The translations under genes and the position numbers were made by a program. From Corynebacterium camporealensis (GTDB lineage: Bacteria > Actinomycetota > Actinomycetes > Mycobacteriales > Mycobacteriaceae): a stretch of DNA of 64,000 bases. Under the pieces are notes generated by a model. The model had not been told where the DNA came from. It did not search any database and saw nothing but the letters and a program-made list of their open reading frames with translations. The stretch lies in the NCBI RefSeq assembly GCF_000980815.1, contig NZ_CP011311.1, forward strand, positions 1,379,815-1,443,814, written 5' to 3'. This document shows positions 63,446-64,000 of this stretch, one piece after another (position 1 is the stretch's first letter; each line of letters opens with the position of its first letter).

Positions 63446-64000
63446 GCCCATTTGGCCCCGAATTTTCTCCGGAGCACCCGGTCGCAGATTTTGCTGCTGA
63501 CCTCATTGCCGTCTTTCAAGAGGCGGGTTTCGACGCCGATGGCATTGCCGCCCAGTTGGGCCCGGAGTACACCGAGGCCCTTTACCGCGGCGAGCCGGAA
63601 GCCGTGGCCTTGGGCGCGCGTGGGGATAGTCAGCTGGAGATGCTGATTCGCATCTTCCTCCTCCACGAGCATGTCCCGGCCACGCAGTTGGCTGCGGCGG
63701 TGGGTGCGCGTTTGGCCACGCAGCTTGTCGATGCCCACGTAGCCCACACCGATTCCCACGGCACCGTCTACATCGCACTCGATATTCGCCCGCACATCAT
63801 CGTCGGCGAAAACCGCTGGGTCTTCTCCGATGTGGATGCCTCTCTCATCCCCCATGTGCCAGGCCCCGACCACGTCCTCGGTGTCGGTGCTGCCAGCTTG
63901 TCGCTGCTGCAGTCCACACCGTGTACTCCCGTAGAGACCGCCCTGGACTTGGGCACTGGTTCTGGTGTGCAGCTGCTGGGTCAGCTAAAGAGCGCCCAGC
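63442..64000 (+). CDS. Class I SAM-dependent methyltransferase (3' end outside window)
   Basis: The frame runs open to the right edge, showing the first 186 residues. Residues 1-140 form an N-terminal helical/winged domain seen in actinobacterial HemK-like methyltransferases, with LYRGEPEAVALGARGD. Motif I of the SAM-binding site, TALDLGTGSGVQLL, lies at about residues 169-182, close to the edge. The substrate may be a protein or RNA; the NPPY motif that would help is not in the window. ATG 63442 overlaps the DUF3099 stop. Confidence 0.85.
   Translation, partial: MSPFGPEFSPEHPVADFAADLIAVFQEAGFDADGIAAQLGPEYTEALYRGEPEAVALGARGDSQLEMLIRIFLLHEHVPATQLAAAVGARLATQLVDAHVAHTDSHGTVYIALDIRPHIIVGENRWVFSDVDASLIPHVPGPDHVLGVGAASLSLLQSTPCTPVETALDLGTGSGVQLLGQLKSAQ

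Overview
The window comes from a mycolate-producing actinobacterium, almost certainly a Corynebacterium; the species cannot be named from the sequence alone. The reasons are: genes for phosphatidylinositol mannosides (pgsA, patA, pimA) and arabinan (aftC-like), a primary sigma factor with a lysine-rich N-terminus, the CE1758/CE1759 flavin enzyme pair typical of corynebacteria, and a backbone order that, as remembered, follows Mycobacterium tuberculosis Rv2580c-Rv2614c (hisS, MBL, ppi, relA, apt, lipoprotein, secF, secD, yajC, ruvBAC, yebC, tesB, pimA, patA, pgsA, HIT, thrS) and Rv2671-Rv2703 (ribD-like, aftC, msrB, hemQ, DUF3000, rnd, dxs, dut, DUF3093, DUF4193, suhB, ppgK, sigA). Most of the window is therefore core chromosome.

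Layout. 1-3.3 kb: two-component flavin monooxygenase/reductase pair (left gene cut by the window edge) and L-serine dehydratase. 3.4-7.6 kb: hisS, a metallo-beta-lactamase hydrolase, thiol peroxidase, membrane-anchored cyclophilin and a small secreted repeat protein. 7.7-17.9 kb: an accessory block between the ppi region and relA. It holds a galactose operon on the minus strand (galM, sodium/solute symporter, 88-codon membrane protein, galT, galK) under a divergent LacI-type regulator, then a DUF421 membrane protein, a surface-anchored 5'-nucleotidase and a lone DUF3800 gene. 18-30.4 kb: relA, apt, solute-binding lipoprotein, secF, secD, yajC, ruvB, ruvA, ruvC, yebC, tesB, all on the minus strand. 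30.5-37.8 kb: two plus-strand membrane proteins face the minus-strand thrS-HIT-pgsA-patA-pimA-LemA-like operon, which starts PIM synthesis. 37.9-40.2 kb: copC, PCu(A)C chaperone and a Tat-exported DyP peroxidase as one operon.

40.5-42.5 kb: an HNH-nuclease gene with two perfect DnaA-box sequences upstream, then a minus-strand tRNA array (Gly, Val, Gly, Cys, Val, Gly in transcription order) and a plus-strand tRNA-Val(CAC). 42.5-56.8 kb: conserved housekeeping genes for cell-wall arabinan, methionine sulfoxide repair, heme, RNA processing, isoprenoids, dUTP control, inositol and polyphosphate metabolism, ending in sigA. 56.9-64 kb: a very large protein of unknown function, a DUF4190 membrane protein, a DEAD/DEAH helicase coupled to a small zinc-ribbon DUF3039 protein, a DUF3099 membrane protein and a methyltransferase cut by the right edge.

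The parts most worth a second look are the 1057-residue orphan facing the helicase/DUF3039 pair, the galactose block with its small membrane protein between symporter and galT, and the nested inverted repeats upstream of the small secreted repeat protein. No rRNA, CRISPR array, insertion sequence or prophage was seen.
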